A stretch of 64,000 nt of DNA from Pararhizobium qamdonense. GTDB taxonomy: Bacteria; Pseudomonadota; Alphaproteobacteria; Rhizobiales; Rhizobiaceae. The position numbers were made by a program, and so were the translations under genes. The notes beneath the pieces are model-generated. The model saw only the letters and a program-made list of their open reading frames with translations. It did not search any database and was not told the origin of the DNA. Below are positions 27,907 through 37,119 of the stretch, piece after piece; within the stretch, counting starts at the first letter, position 1; each line of letters begins with the position of its first letter. The stretch lies in contig NZ_CP119566.1 of assembly GCF_029277445.1 (NCBI RefSeq), forward strand, positions 4,156,001-4,220,000, read 5' to 3'.

Positions 27907-29690
27907 TGGAAAAAAACCGCAACTACTTCGTGGCGATCGGGCTGTCGGTGCTGATCCTGATTGCCTGGCAATTTCTCTATGTGAACCCGAAGATAGAGAA
28001 AGAACGGATTGCGGCGGAAGCCCATCAGAAGCTGACCCAGCAGAGCCAGCCGGCTGCTACGCCCGCCGTTCCGGGCCAGGCTCAGACGGCCCAGGGCGCT
28101 GTCCCCGGCGCCGTTGAAACCCGCGACCAGGCGATTGCCAAATCGGCCCGTGTTTCCATCGACACGGCAGCGCTGAGCGGCTCGATCAACCTGACCGGCG
28201 CACGCTTCGATGACCTGAAGCTCAAGGAATATCACGAGACCGTCGATGACAAGAGCCCGCTGATCACGCTGTTCAGCCCCTCGGATACGCCGGACGGTTA
28301 CTTTACCGAACTCGGCTATATCGGCAACGAGGCATCCGGCACCGTTCCAGGCCCGGCAACGGTCTGGACGCTGGCAAGCGGCGACAAGCTGACGACAACG
28401 ACCCCGGTCGTTTTGACCTTTACCAATGAAAAGGGTCTGGTTTTCACCCGCACAATCTCCATCGACGACCATTTCATGTTCCAGGTGGTCGATTCGATCA
28501 ACAATGGCAGCGGCGCTCCGGTGTCGATGTCCACCTATGGCCGCGTGACCCGCTTCAACAAGCCGACGACCCCGAGCGTCTACGTGCTGCATGAAGGCTT
28601 CATCGGCGTGATCGGCGAGCATGGCCTCAACGAAGTCGCCTATAGCAAGGTGGAAAACGACGTTCCGGCCAAGCATGAGAAGGCCACCACCGGCTGGCTC
28701 GGCATCACCGACAAGTACTGGGCTGCCACCATCGTGCCGCCGCAGAACCTGGCCTACGAATCCAAATACGAACACTTTACCGATGGCCGCCCGCGCTTCC
28801 AGGCTGACTACAAGCAGGATGCCGTGACGATCGCGCCCGGCCAGTCCACCGAGCTGAAGACCCTGGTCTTTGCCGGTGCCAAGCAGGTGCCGCTGGTCGA
28901 TGGCTACGAGAAGTCCTACTCGATCCCGCAGTTCGACCTTCTGATCGACTGGGGCTGGTTCTACTTCATCACCAAGCCGATGTTCAAACTGATGGACTTC
29001 TTCTTCCGTTATTTCGGCAATTTCGGCGTTGCGATCCTTCTGACCACCATCGTCGTCAAGCTGCTGTTCTTCCCGCTCGCCAGCAAGCAATATGCCTCCA
29101 TGGCGAACATGAAGAAGGTTCAGCCGAAGATGGAGGAATTGAAGAAGAAGCACGGCGACGACCGCATGGCCTTGCAGCAGGGCATGATGGCCCTCTACAA
29201 AGAAGAAAAGATCAACCCGATCGCCGGTTGCTGGCCGATCCTTCTGCAGATTCCGGTGTTCTTCGCGCTCTACAAGGTGATCTACGTCACCATCGAAATG
29301 CGCCATGCCCCGTTCTTCGGCTGGATTCAGGACTTGTCCGCTCCGGACCCGACCTCGCTGTTCAACCTGTTCGGCCTCTTGCCCTACGACGTCCCGCATG
29401 CGCTGGTTATCGGCGTCTGGCCGCTGATCATGGGCATCACCATGTTCCTGCAGATGCGCATGAACCCGACGCCGCCGGATCCGACGCAGGCCATGCTGTT
29501 CACCTGGATGCCGCTGGTCTTCACCTTCATGCTGGCCAGCTTCCCGGCCGGTCTGGTCATCTACTGGGCCTGGAACAACACGCTGTCGATCACCCAGCAG
29601 GCATTCATCATGAAACGCCATGGTGCCAAGGTCGAGCTGTTCGACAATCTCAAGGGATTGTTCTCGAAGAAACCGAAACCGGCCAAATAG
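27903..29690 (+). CDS. yidC: Membrane protein insertase YidC
   Basis: Inserts and folds inner-membrane proteins, alone or with SecYEG. It has 595 residues, the usual gram-negative length. TM1 (~7-25) is followed by a proline/glutamine/alanine-rich linker, a large periplasmic β-supersandwich domain (~60-345) and the five-helix Oxa1 core (~355-580). The core includes [20 protein letters not shown], the cytoplasmic hairpin [17 protein letters not shown] and [20 protein letters not shown]. The basic C-terminus (KKPKPAK) may bind ribosomes. It overlaps rnpA. In many rhizobia engB follows directly; here a 4.5-kb block intervenes. Confidence 0.97.
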   Translation: MMEKNRNYFVAIGLSVLILIAWQFLYVNPKIEKERIAAEAHQKLTQQSQPAATPAVPGQAQTAQGAVPGAVETRDQAIAKSARVSIDTAALSGSINLTGARFDDLKLKEYHETVDDKSPLITLFSPSDTPDGYFTELGYIGNEASGTVPGPATVWTLASGDKLTTTTPVVLTFTNEKGLVFTRTISIDDHFMFQVVDSINNGSGAPVSMSTYGRVTRFNKPTTPSVYVLHEGFIGVIGEHGLNEVAYSKVENDVPAKHEKATTGWLGITDKYWAATIVPPQNLAYESKYEHFTDGRPRFQADYKQDAVTIAPGQSTELKTLVFAGAKQVPLVDGYEKSYSIPQFDLLIDWGWFYFITKPMFKLMDFFFRYFGNFGVAILLTTIVVKLLFFPLASKQYASMANMKKVQPKMEELKKKHGDDRMALQQGMMALYKEEKINPIAGCWPILLQIPVFFALYKVIYVTIEMRHAPFFGWIQDLSAPDPTSLFNLFGLLPYDVPHALVIGVWPLIMGITMFLQMRMNPTPPDPTQAMLFTWMPLVFTFMLASFPAGLVIYWAWNNTLSITQQAFIMKRHGAKVELFDNLKGLFSKKPKPAK

Positions 29691-29711
29691 GCCGGATTGC
29701 CCGAAATCATG

Positions 29712-29742
29712 AACCCCGGATCAGAGATGATCCGGGGTTTTT
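29712..29742 (+). terminator. Intrinsic terminator after yidC
   Basis: Perfect 12-bp stem AACCCCGGATCA / TGATCCGGGGTT with GAGA loop and a run of five T (29738-29742), 22 bp after the yidC stop. It closes the rpmH-rnpA-yidC operon and could also serve the convergent LysR gene. Confidence 0.92.
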
Positions 29743-29770
29743 GCTTGGGCGAAAGCATGCGCAGAATCCG

Positions 29771-30649
29771 TCAGACCATGCGCTGCATTTCCTCCCCCAG
29801 CCATTTGCGGAATTTGCGGGTCATGCGGTTTTCGTGGCGCTGGAAGACGACACGGTAGTGGCCGAGATCGACCGGCCCAAACCCCGGCAGCGCGACCAGT
29901 CCGCCGGAGCGGATTTCACGCTCGGTCAGAAACGCCGGTGCCAGAACCATGCCCAATCCGGCGGTCGCCGCATGCAGGGCGGCGTCGTCGGTATCGAACA
30001 CATGCTGGATCTGGATGGCGTCGCGCTCGATGTGAAGCGTGCGGGTCCACAGCGCCCAATCCCAATTGTCCACCGCACATTGAAGGCCCGGAACCTTGCC
30101 GAGATCTCCGGTCCCTTCATAGCCGACTGCGGCCAGCAACGCCGGCGACGCGACGGGGCGGCTCATATCGGCGGCGAGCCACTCTCCCTCCGCAGGGCTC
30201 GTCCCGGCACGATGGTAGGAAATGGCAAGATCGCCGGACCCGAGAGAAATGTTGGAGCCGGTTTTCGTCTCGATCCGGACACGGGCGGCCGGATGCATCG
30301 CCTTGAACCGTTCCAGCGCCGGGATCAGCCAGCGGACGGCGAGCGAGATCGACACGCGCACGACGATCTCGTTCTGGTCGCGGCTGAGCGCCTCGGCGGA
30401 CCGGTCGATCGCGGCAATCGCAGCGGCCGCATCATCATGGAAACGGCGCCCGGCATCCGTGAGCGCCAGGAAATTATGACTGCGCTTGAACAGCGCCAGC
30501 CCCAGCTCGCCCTCCAGCTTCTTGATCTGGTGGCTGACCGCGCTCGGGGTGACGCCGATTTCGGCGGCGGCCTGCACGATACTGAGATGACGGGCCGTCA
30601 GGACGAAAACCCGCACCGCATTCAGCGAAACACCGCGCTTGTTCTGCAT
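29771..30649 (-). CDS. LysR-family transcriptional regulator (GcvA-like)
   Basis: A 292-residue regulator. The N-terminal winged helix (~8-65) has the HTH LSIVQAAAEIGVTPSAVSHQ, followed by KKLEGELGLALFKRS. The C-terminal periplasmic-binding-type effector domain (~92-290) includes GDLAISYHRAG and GLGMVLAPAF. The layout is that of the GcvA subgroup. It is divergent from a drug/metabolite-type exporter (gap under 130 bp), the usual arrangement in which a LysR protein controls its neighbour. The effector is unknown. Confidence 0.88.
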   Translation of the reverse strand: MQNKRGVSLNAVRVFVLTARHLSIVQAAAEIGVTPSAVSHQIKKLEGELGLALFKRSHNFLALTDAGRRFHDDAAAAIAAIDRSAEALSRDQNEIVVRVSISLAVRWLIPALERFKAMHPAARVRIETKTGSNISLGSGDLAISYHRAGTSPAEGEWLAADMSRPVASPALLAAVGYEGTGDLGKVPGLQCAVDNWDWALWTRTLHIERDAIQIQHVFDTDDAALHAATAGLGMVLAPAFLTEREIRSGGLVALPGFGPVDLGHYRVVFQRHENRMTRKFRKWLGEEMQRMV

Positions 30650-30778
30650 CGAAAATACTCATTCAGGGCTCAAAAATCGAATTTGCTATATGGGGGATCG
30701 ATTTGGCAAGAGTTTACGCTGAAACCATTGAAAGTTAAGGCCTTGCGGAAAAGTCTGTTGAACTCGAATGCGGAAGCG

Positions 30779-31663
30779 ATGATCTGGGTCGTGCTCGGCA
30801 CGGCGTTATTTTCCTTGATCTTTGCGTCGGGGAAATTCGGTGGCGACAGCATGTCCGTGCTGCAGATCCAGTTTCTGCGCTATATCAGCGGTTTCACTAC
30901 GCTTCTGGCTGTCGTTGCCGTGAAACGCGAGGGCTTGCGGGTCTATCGCAGCGCCCGGCCGTTTTCGCATGCGATGCGGGCGGCGTTCGGCGTATCCGGC
31001 GGTTTTGCGCTGATCTATTCCTCGGCGGCGATGCCGATCGTTGATGCGACCGCCCTCGGCCTACTCTACGTGGTGTTCATCATTCCGCTCGCCGTGCTGG
31101 TCCTGAAAGAGACCGTCACGAAGCAGCATATGATTGGGATCACCCTCAGTTTCGCCGGTGCCGGGTTCATCATGATATCGCGTGGCGCCTTCACCCAGTT
31201 CGAGCCCGCCTATCTGGTGCCGGCCGCCATTGCCGTTCTGGGGGCAGCCCTCCTGGCCATCGAGGGCTTGATGATCCGGGTCCTATCCCATGCAGACCGG
31301 CCGCTGACGGTCCTGCTCTATGTCAACGCCTTCGGTATCCTCTTCCTCGCCGTGCCGGCGATCATGACCTGGAAGACCGTGCCGCTGCCGGCCATGGTGC
31401 CGTTTCTGCTTCTCGGTCCGCTGGCGGTGGCGGCGCAATATTGCGTCGTGCGCGGATACCGGCTTGCGTCGCTGGCGATCGTCGGACCAGTCGATTATGC
31501 CTGGCTGGTCTTTGCCGCCCTCATAGGCTTCCTGTTCTTCAACGAAATCCCGACGGCGGGGGTGATCGCCGGTGCTGTTGTCATCGCGCTCGGCGGCGTG
31601 GTGCTCGCCGTCATCAAGCCGGAGCCGGACGCCGCCCGCGCCGAGGACGTGCAATCCTCCTGA
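30779..31663 (+). CDS. EamA/DMT-family transporter
   Basis: Inner-membrane exporter of about 294 residues with ten predicted helices in two EamA repeats (~5-135 and ~150-285). Typical segments are IWVVLGTALFSLIFASGKF, LGLLYVVFIIPLAVLVLKET and YAWLVFAALIGFLFFNE. The start is uncertain: the ATG used here lacks a clear ribosome site, and a TTG 17 codons upstream (30728) is an alternative. It is divergent from a LysR regulator that probably controls it. The exported compound is not inferable. Confidence 0.85.
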   Translation: MIWVVLGTALFSLIFASGKFGGDSMSVLQIQFLRYISGFTTLLAVVAVKREGLRVYRSARPFSHAMRAAFGVSGGFALIYSSAAMPIVDATALGLLYVVFIIPLAVLVLKETVTKQHMIGITLSFAGAGFIMISRGAFTQFEPAYLVPAAIAVLGAALLAIEGLMIRVLSHADRPLTVLLYVNAFGILFLAVPAIMTWKTVPLPAMVPFLLLGPLAVAAQYCVVRGYRLASLAIVGPVDYAWLVFAALIGFLFFNEIPTAGVIAGAVVIALGGVVLAVIKPEPDAARAEDVQSS

Positions 31664-31714
31664 CGGATCCGGGACGCATCCGGAACCCTCGCCGTTCCGT
31701 CGGTGCCTGACACG

Positions 31715-32137
31715 CTACGCCGCACGAGCGGCCTCAGCAGCGGCGGCTTGTGCGCGCAACAGGCGGCGCTCTTCCTGCGTGACGCCGTCATAGCCCCAGG
31801 CATCGGCCTCAATCTCGTCGATCACCACGTAGGTGGCTAAGGGCAGGTCCGGCCCAAGCACCTGCCTGAACATCGCCGCCACAGCAGCGACGAAGCGCGC
31901 CTTTTCCTCGTGCGTATTGGTGCCACGGGTCACCTTGACGTCGAGATGAGCGGCGACCGGCACTGGCTCGCCACCGACCGTCCAGCTTCCAGGTTCAGCG
32001 ACATCGACCAGGACGGCAGTAACTTCCGGCCGCTTGCGCATGATATCCACCATGAAGCCGGTGGCGTGCTTTTGCAGCGTCTGCTTTTCGCGTGCACCGA
32101 TCTTCGCACCGGCAATTTGAATATGAACGAAGGGCAT
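31715..32137 (-). CDS. Tautomerase-superfamily protein (4-oxalocrotonate tautomerase-like)
   Basis: A 140-residue protein beginning MPFVHIQIAG. The proline exposed after loss of methionine is the general base of this superfamily. Helix 1 (GAREKQTLQKHATGFMVDIM) and the β-strand EVTAVLVDV fit the β-α-β fold. At 140 residues it is longer than the 62-residue 4-OT monomer and may be a fused-type (cis-CaaD/MSAD-like) member or one with an alanine-rich tail. It is divergent from a LysR gene with a ~100-bp intergenic region, so it is likely the target of that regulator. Confidence 0.82.
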   Translation of the reverse strand: MPFVHIQIAGAKIGAREKQTLQKHATGFMVDIMRKRPEVTAVLVDVAEPGSWTVGGEPVPVAAHLDVKVTRGTNTHEEKARFVAAVAAMFRQVLGPDLPLATYVVIDEIEADAWGYDGVTQEERRLLRAQAAAAEAARAA

Positions 32138-32237
32138 GTCGTTTTCCTCTGTTGGAATAATTTGACGGGATCAGATTACTGCCGCACACTCGTTTTGAAA
32201 AATTGGAGTTTTATAACTATCAGTTTGGAAAAACAGA

Positions 32238-33107
32238 ATGGTTTTGCCTGTCAACCTTGATATGGACGTCCTGCGAACCTTCGTTACCGGCGTCAACCTG
32301 GGCAGTTTTGCAAAGGCCGCAAATCGTCTTGGCCGATCCCCTTCCGCCATCAGCCTGCAACTGCGCAAACTGGAGGAACAGGCGGGCCAGACCCTGTTTC
32401 AAAAACAGGGACGCGGTCTTGCGCTTACAGAGGCTGGCAACATTCTCCTCGGCTATGCCCGGCGCATTCTCGACCTCAACGATGAGGCCCGCAGCGCCAT
32501 GACGGGACTGTCGGCCATGCAGGGCTGGGTGAGGATCGGGCTACCGCAGGATTTCGCCGAGACGTGGTTTCCAGGCCTGCTCGGCCGTTTTAGCCGCGCC
32601 TACCCCATGGTGCGCGTCGAAGCCCGGGTCGATCGCGGATCGGCACTTGCCGAGGCCGTTCAACGCGGCGAGCTTGATCTTGCCTTGACTTGGGGCAGCA
32701 TGGCGGACGCGCATGCCGAAATCATCGCTACCCGGCCGGTCGTCTGGATCGGTCCGGACGGGTTCAGGCGCAACGAAGGCGAACCCCTGCCGCTGATCGC
32801 CTTCGATTCGCCGTGTGCGTTTCGCAGTGCCGGACTAGAAGCCCTTGATCGTCAGCGGATTGAATGGCGGCACGTTTTTGCCAGCCCCAGTCTTGGCGGC
32901 CTCTGGGCGGCGGTGACGGCGGGACTTGGCGTGACACTGCGCACCGCCGAGGGCGTGCCGCCGCATTTACGCGTGCTGGATCCCGCCGCGTCCGGCCTGC
33001 CGGCGCTTGGGCATATCGAACTCGCCTTGCACCGTTCCGGCAGTGACCAGAGTTCTGCGATTGCCCGATTGCAGGCGCTGTTGATAGAGGCGATCACCCC
33101 AAGTTAA
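32238..33107 (+). CDS. LysR-family transcriptional regulator
   Basis: A 289-residue regulator. HTH at ~20-45 (GSFAKAANRLGRSPSAISLQ), then RKLEEQAGQTLFQKQGRGLALTEAG and the effector-binding domain from ~90. It is divergent from the tautomerase gene and followed on the same strand by a second EamA exporter. It is not closely similar to the GcvA-like LysR 1.6 kb away, so the two LysR-exporter units do not look like a recent duplication. Confidence 0.88.
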   Translation: MVLPVNLDMDVLRTFVTGVNLGSFAKAANRLGRSPSAISLQLRKLEEQAGQTLFQKQGRGLALTEAGNILLGYARRILDLNDEARSAMTGLSAMQGWVRIGLPQDFAETWFPGLLGRFSRAYPMVRVEARVDRGSALAEAVQRGELDLALTWGSMADAHAEIIATRPVVWIGPDGFRRNEGEPLPLIAFDSPCAFRSAGLEALDRQRIEWRHVFASPSLGGLWAAVTAGLGVTLRTAEGVPPHLRVLDPAASGLPALGHIELALHRSGSDQSSAIARLQALLIEAITPS

Positions 33108-33214
33108 GCCCCTGATACGGTATCGGCGCCGCCAGAAAGAATTGCGACAAATGCCTGTCGCGGATACCAGCGCACGCTGTTGAAATCGGTCCTACATTGC
33201 ATCATCGCAACCGG

Positions 33215-34147
33215 ATGTCCGTCATGTCGCAGCCCCTGCCGCAACCTGCAACCATTGGCCGGCAAAGCGCTGCGCAGGGCGCGGCACTGGTACTCGGCTC
33301 TGCCATCGTCTGGAGTTTCGGCGGAACGCTGGCGCGCTTCCTGTCGATCGAGGATGGCTGGACCATCGTTTTCTGGCGCTCGTTCTTCGCCGCCACCTTT
33401 TTGATCGGCTTCATGCTGTTGCGCGACGGGCCGCGCGGCACGGTCTCGCTGTTTCGCAACATGGGGATGCCGGGCATCGCGGTCGGGCTCTGTTTTGCCA
33501 TCGCCTCGACCTCGTTCATCCTTGCGCTCGCCTATACCACTGTTGCCAATATCGTTCTCATCCAGGCCGGCGTGCCGCTGATTGCGGCACTGATCAGCTG
33601 GATCGTCTTTTGCGAGCGCGTCTCGCTCATCACCTGGCTTGCCATTGCCGCCGTGATCTGCGGTGTTGCCATCATGGTGTCGGATTCCATCGGCGGGACG
33701 GTCTCGCCCGTCGGCGATGCGCTGGCCGTCCTGATCGCCTTCGTCTTTGCGCTCGCGACCGTCATCACCCGGCGATATGCACATGTGCGGATGACGCCGG
33801 CTGCCTGTTTCGGGACGATCGTTGCCGGTGCGGTGGCGGCCGTCATGGCGTCCGGCTTCAGCGTCACCCTGCCGGAACTCGGCATCCTCGTCACGTTCGG
33901 GGCGCTGAATTTCGGGCTGGGTCTCGCATTCTTCGTCACCGGTGCCCGGCTTATCCCGTCAGCGCTTGCAGCCCTTCTCGGTACCGCCGAGACGATCCTG
34001 GCACCTCTTTGGGTCGCGCTCATTCACGGCGAAATCCCAAGCTTCAATACCATCGCGGGTGGAACGGTGGTCCTGATTGCGCTGCTTTCCTATCTCAGCG
34101 TCGAGATGTGGCGCCAGCGGCGCGCCGCGCTCTCAGCAAATTGGTGA
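33215..34147 (+). CDS. EamA/DMT-family transporter
   Basis: A 310-residue inner-membrane protein with ten predicted helices in two EamA repeats. Marks include GSAIVWSFGGTLARFLS, LAYTTVANIVLIQAGVPLIAAL near the end of repeat one, and ALLGTAETILAPLWVAL plus GGTVVLIALLSYLSVEMW at the end of repeat two. The start is the first of two nearby ATGs (33215 or 33224). It lies downstream of the LysR gene on the same strand (107-bp gap) and may be co-regulated. The substrate is unknown. Confidence 0.85.
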   Translation: MSVMSQPLPQPATIGRQSAAQGAALVLGSAIVWSFGGTLARFLSIEDGWTIVFWRSFFAATFLIGFMLLRDGPRGTVSLFRNMGMPGIAVGLCFAIASTSFILALAYTTVANIVLIQAGVPLIAALISWIVFCERVSLITWLAIAAVICGVAIMVSDSIGGTVSPVGDALAVLIAFVFALATVITRRYAHVRMTPAACFGTIVAGAVAAVMASGFSVTLPELGILVTFGALNFGLGLAFFVTGARLIPSALAALLGTAETILAPLWVALIHGEIPSFNTIAGGTVVLIALLSYLSVEMWRQRRAALSANW

Positions 34148-34217
34148 AAATGGCGAGTTTTCTTGACATGGCGGCACAAAACCGTGAAGTCCTGAACAAA
34201 AGCCAAGGACAGACACC

Positions 34218-34871
34218 ATGACAGACGCGACGCAGCAGGACGACAAGCCCCTTTTCGGGCGGCCATGGATTTTTATCCGCGGCGTGCCGTCGATGAAATT
34301 CCTGCCGCCGGAAGGTCCGCTGGAGATCGCCTTTGCCGGCCGCTCCAATGTCGGCAAGTCATCGCTGATCAACGGACTAGTAGGCCAGAAGGGCCTTGCG
34401 CGCACGTCGAACACGCCTGGCCGGACCCAGGAACTCAACTATTTCGTTCCCGACGGCTATTCCGGCGAACCGGGCGATCTGCCGCCGATGGCGCTGGTGG
34501 ATATGCCCGGCTATGGCTATGCGCAGGCACCGAAGGAACATGTCGATGCCTGGACCAAACTGGTGTTCGACTATCTGCGCGGCCGCTCGACGCTGAAGCG
34601 CGTCTATGTGCTGATCGACAGCCGCCATGGCATCAAGAAGAACGATGACGATGTGCTGAACCTGCTCGACAAGGCAGCCGTCTCCTACCAGGTCGTGCTC
34701 ACCAAAACCGACAAGATCAAGGACCCGGCCGTTCCCCGGCTGATTGCCGAAACGCTGGAAAAGATCAAGAAGCGGCCCGCCGCCTTCCCGGAGGTTCTGG
34801 CGACATCCTCGGAAAAGGGTCTGGGAATGGAAGAACTGCGCGCCGCCATCCGCGTCGCGATCTCGACCTGA
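34218..34871 (+). CDS. engB: Ribosome biogenesis GTPase EngB (YihA/YsxC)
   Basis: Essential GTPase for large-subunit assembly; 217 residues. G1 [14 protein letters not shown] (~35-48), G2 region [12 protein letters not shown]3 DMPGYGYAQ (~95), G4 [10 protein letters not shown] (~157) and G5 ATSSEKG (~195) are all present. The start has an AAGGA site. In rhizobia it normally sits between yidC and argB. Here accessory blocks of 4.5 kb and 3.7 kb separate it from both. Confidence 0.95.
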   Translation: MTDATQQDDKPLFGRPWIFIRGVPSMKFLPPEGPLEIAFAGRSNVGKSSLINGLVGQKGLARTSNTPGRTQELNYFVPDGYSGEPGDLPPMALVDMPGYGYAQAPKEHVDAWTKLVFDYLRGRSTLKRVYVLIDSRHGIKKNDDDVLNLLDKAAVSYQVVLTKTDKIKDPAVPRLIAETLEKIKKRPAAFPEVLATSSEKGLGMEELRAAIRVAIST

Positions 34872-34887
34872 CATATATCGCAGTCCG

Positions 34888-34925
34888 TTACAGCATGCAG
34901 CGCAATTTTGCGCGGCATGCTGTAA
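34888..34925 (+). terminator. Long hairpin after engB
   Basis: Outer stem TTACAGCATGC / GCATGCTGTAA (11 bp) continues with an inner GCGCAA/TTGCGC stem, giving a nearly unbroken palindrome 17 bp after the stop. There is no T-run. It may be a terminator or an RNA-stabilising structure. Confidence 0.55.
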
Positions 34926-35027
34926 TTGCAACTGTCACACTACCCCAACATGAAACATGCTCTATCTGCTTGCGCGGGGTGGCCTTCCGGCCGCTTCCAA
35001 TGTGTCAGGCGTTCAAGGAGATATGAC

Positions 35028-35567
35028 ATGTCCGATCTGATTGTGGTGGGGTTTGACAGCACCGAAGAAGCCGACAAGGTGCTTCTGAAGCTGAATACAC
35101 TGAAAAAAGAATATCTGATCGATCTTGAGGATGCCGTGGTGGTCGTGCGCGACGAGACCGGCAAGGTCCATCTGAAGCAGAGCATGAACCTCACCGCCAT
35201 CGGTGCGACCTCCGGACTTTTGAGCGGTTCGCTGTGGGGCGGCCTGGTCGGCCTTTTGTTCCTCAACCCGCTCGCAGGCTTTGCCATTGGCGGTGCGATC
35301 GGTGCGGGCACTGGCGCGCTTTCGGGATCGCTTGCCGACTACGGCATCGATGACGACTTCATCAAGTCGCTCGGTGAAACCATTCCCAACAATTCCTCGG
35401 CGCTGTTCGTGCTGGTGCGCAAGGTGCAGCCGGAAAAGGTCCTGGCGGAGTTTTCCGGCCTGCGCGGCAAGGTGTTGAAGACATCGCTTTCGCCCGACCA
35501 GGAAGCCAAGCTACAGGCAGCGCTGTCCGATACACAACCGGCGTCGCCGACGGCTGGCAGTTTCTAA
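35028..35567 (+). CDS. DUF1269 glycine-zipper membrane-associated protein
   Basis: A 179-residue protein starting MSDLIVVGFDS, with an ideal AAGGAG site 7 bases upstream. An N-terminal ferredoxin-like βαβ unit (VVGFDSTEEADKVLLKLNTL) is followed by a long glycine-rich hydrophobic stretch (~60-105, e.g. GLLSGSLWGGLVGLLFLNPL), then a soluble tail. This matches DUF1269 proteins, which are often stress-linked and of unknown function. It converges on msrB with a 6-bp gap. Confidence 0.83.
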   Translation: MSDLIVVGFDSTEEADKVLLKLNTLKKEYLIDLEDAVVVVRDETGKVHLKQSMNLTAIGATSGLLSGSLWGGLVGLLFLNPLAGFAIGGAIGAGTGALSGSLADYGIDDDFIKSLGETIPNNSSALFVLVRKVQPEKVLAEFSGLRGKVLKTSLSPDQEAKLQAALSDTQPASPTAGSF

Positions 35568-35573
35568 AAAAGA

Positions 35574-36065
35574 TCAGGCGGCCGATGCGGGCGTAAACGT
35601 CATTGCCATCCCGTTGATGCAATGGCGCATGCCGGTCGGCTGCGGGCCGTCGTCGAAAATATGGCCGAGATGGCCGCCGCACCGGCTGCAGTGACATTCG
35701 GTGCGGGTCATCAGCAGCGATGTATCCGTGCGCGTGCCGACCGCCTTCGGCAGCGATTCCCAGAAGCTTGGCCAGCCGGTACCGCTGTCATATTTCGTTT
35801 CCGACGAATAGACCGGCAGATCGCAGCCCGCGCAATGGAACGTGCCCTTGCGCTTTTCGGTGTTCAGCGCACTGGTGAAAGGCCGCTCCGTGTCTTCATG
35901 ACGCAGGATCTGGTATTGCTCGGCCGTCAGGCTCGCCTTCCATTCCGCATCGGTTTTCGTCACCGCGAAGGTTTCGGCGGCAACCGCTTCATGTTTAAAA
36001 CCGCGAAAGGCCGCAGTCGCGGCGAGGGCAACTCCGGAGATAAGAAAAAGGCGTCGGCTTGTCAT
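35574..36065 (-). CDS. msrB: Peptide-methionine (R)-S-oxide reductase with Tat signal (exported MsrB)
   Basis: Repairs oxidised methionine (R-sulfoxide) in proteins; 163 residues from a start with a GGGAGAG site. The N-terminus MTSRRLFLISGVALAATAAF is a twin-arginine signal, so this copy should act in the periplasm. The SelR domain has the zinc cysteines FHCAGCD and CHCSRCGGHLGHIF, substrate residues YDSGTGWPSFWE and the catalytic cysteine in RHCINGMAMTF. Many MsrB end RYCINSASL, so the GMAM variant is slightly divergent. Its neighbours are a fasciclin protein and an ECF sigma system, suggesting a common oxidative or envelope-stress programme. Confidence 0.9.
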   Translation of the reverse strand: MTSRRLFLISGVALAATAAFRGFKHEAVAAETFAVTKTDAEWKASLTAEQYQILRHEDTERPFTSALNTEKRKGTFHCAGCDLPVYSSETKYDSGTGWPSFWESLPKAVGTRTDTSLLMTRTECHCSRCGGHLGHIFDDGPQPTGMRHCINGMAMTFTPASAA

Positions 36066-36181
36066 AATACTCTCCCGTCTGCCGGATGGTGCCGGCATAT
36101 GCTTGAAGCTAGTACGGCGTTTGCGCGGCGGCAAAACAAATGCCGATCAATCCCGCGTGAGCAACAGCTTGTATACGACAT

Positions 36182-36216
36182 AAAAAGGCCACCGGTGAGT
36201 GAATACCGGTGGCCTT
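36182..36216 (-). terminator. Intrinsic terminator after the fasciclin gene
   Basis: 12-bp perfect stem AAGGCCACCGGT / ACCGGTGGCCTT. On the minus strand it is followed by a run of five T. It ends the fasciclin transcript before msrB. Confidence 0.85.
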
Positions 36217-36301
36217 GAGGCCGGAGATGACTTGAGCCCCGGCCTGGAGCCGAAAATGCGTTGAGGTTGCATCCGGCCCCCAAACCACGAGGGCTTCCAG
36301 A

Positions 36302-36859
36302 TTAGGACTTCGGCAGAAGCACCTTGTCGATCACATGGATGACACCGTTCGACTGCTTGACGTCGGCGATGGTAACATTGGCAACACCACCGGTTTCATC
36401 GGTGAGCGTAATCTTGCCGCCATCGTCCTTGGCCTTGAGAATGCAGCCGCCGACAGTCTTGACGTCATGCGTGCCGCCATCATCCTTGACCATCTTGGCA
36501 ATCGTTGCAGCCATCGCATCGGCTGCAACGACGTGGCAGGTCAGAACCTTGGTCAGCATGGCCTTGTTTTCAGGCTTCAAAAGCGTATCGACCGTGCCGG
36601 CCGGCAGGGCGGCGAATGCTTCGTTGGTTGGTGCAAACACCGTGAACGGGCCCTTGCCCTGAAGGGTTTCAACGAGACCGGCAGCCTTGACGGCGGCGAC
36701 CAGTGTCGTGTGATCCTTGGAGTTGACGGCATTTTCGACGATGTTCTTGTTTTCATACATCGGCGCGCCGCCGACCATCGGATTTTCGGCGTGAGCGGCA
36801 AAGGTGCCAGCGGCCAGTATCGAAGCGACGGTGACCGTGCGCAGCATGGACTTGAACAT
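36302..36859 (-). CDS. Secreted fasciclin (FAS1) domain protein
   Basis: A 185-residue exported protein with an AGGAAGG site, a signal peptide (~1-25, cleavage after AHA) and one FAS1 domain (~38-183). The H1 and H2 motifs are clear: GPFTVFAPTNEAFAALPAGT and NGVIHVIDKVLLP. Two cysteines (TCHVV, GGCIL) could pair. FAS1 domains mediate adhesion; single-domain secreted forms include mycobacterial MPT70/MPT83. Immediately upstream on the same strand, beyond a terminator, lies an ECF sigma/anti-sigma pair, so it is a plausible target of that sigma factor. Confidence 0.9.
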   Translation of the reverse strand: MFKSMLRTVTVASILAAGTFAAHAENPMVGGAPMYENKNIVENAVNSKDHTTLVAAVKAAGLVETLQGKGPFTVFAPTNEAFAALPAGTVDTLLKPENKAMLTKVLTCHVVAADAMAATIAKMVKDDGGTHDVKTVGGCILKAKDDGGKITLTDETGGVANVTIADVKQSNGVIHVIDKVLLPKS

Positions 36860-37046
36860 TTCTATTCCTTCCTGTTGACTTCGCGGACCCGCAAATGCGG
36901 GCCTCTCCCAATTTTTCTGGAATTCATGTTCTCTGCGCAGAGGACAAAACAAGAAACGGAAAGGCGTTCGAAAGAGTTTCAGGAAAGTTTGCAATTCGCC
37001 AAATATTTGATTTTTTATGTTTTTACGACAACCCCGTTCAAGAGAC

Positions 37047-37080
37047 AAAAAAATGCTGCACTTTCTCAAGCGCAGCATTT
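37047..37080 (-). terminator. Intrinsic terminator after the sigma/anti-sigma operon
   Basis: Stem AAATGCTGC / GCAGCATTT with a 12-base loop, continuing on the minus strand into seven T. It separates the sigma operon from the fasciclin gene, so the latter needs its own promoter in the ~190 bp upstream of its start. Confidence 0.88.
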
Positions 37081-37119
37081 GGTAATGATAAACTTACAGA
37101 TAGAGATAGAGATAGAGAC

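Noticed and set aside
36860..37046. ECF-type promoter for the fasciclin gene (TGAAAC then CGTTT about 17 bp apart on the minus strand)
   Set aside because: The match is loose and no equivalent pair was found upstream of the sigma gene itself, so it is not annotated.
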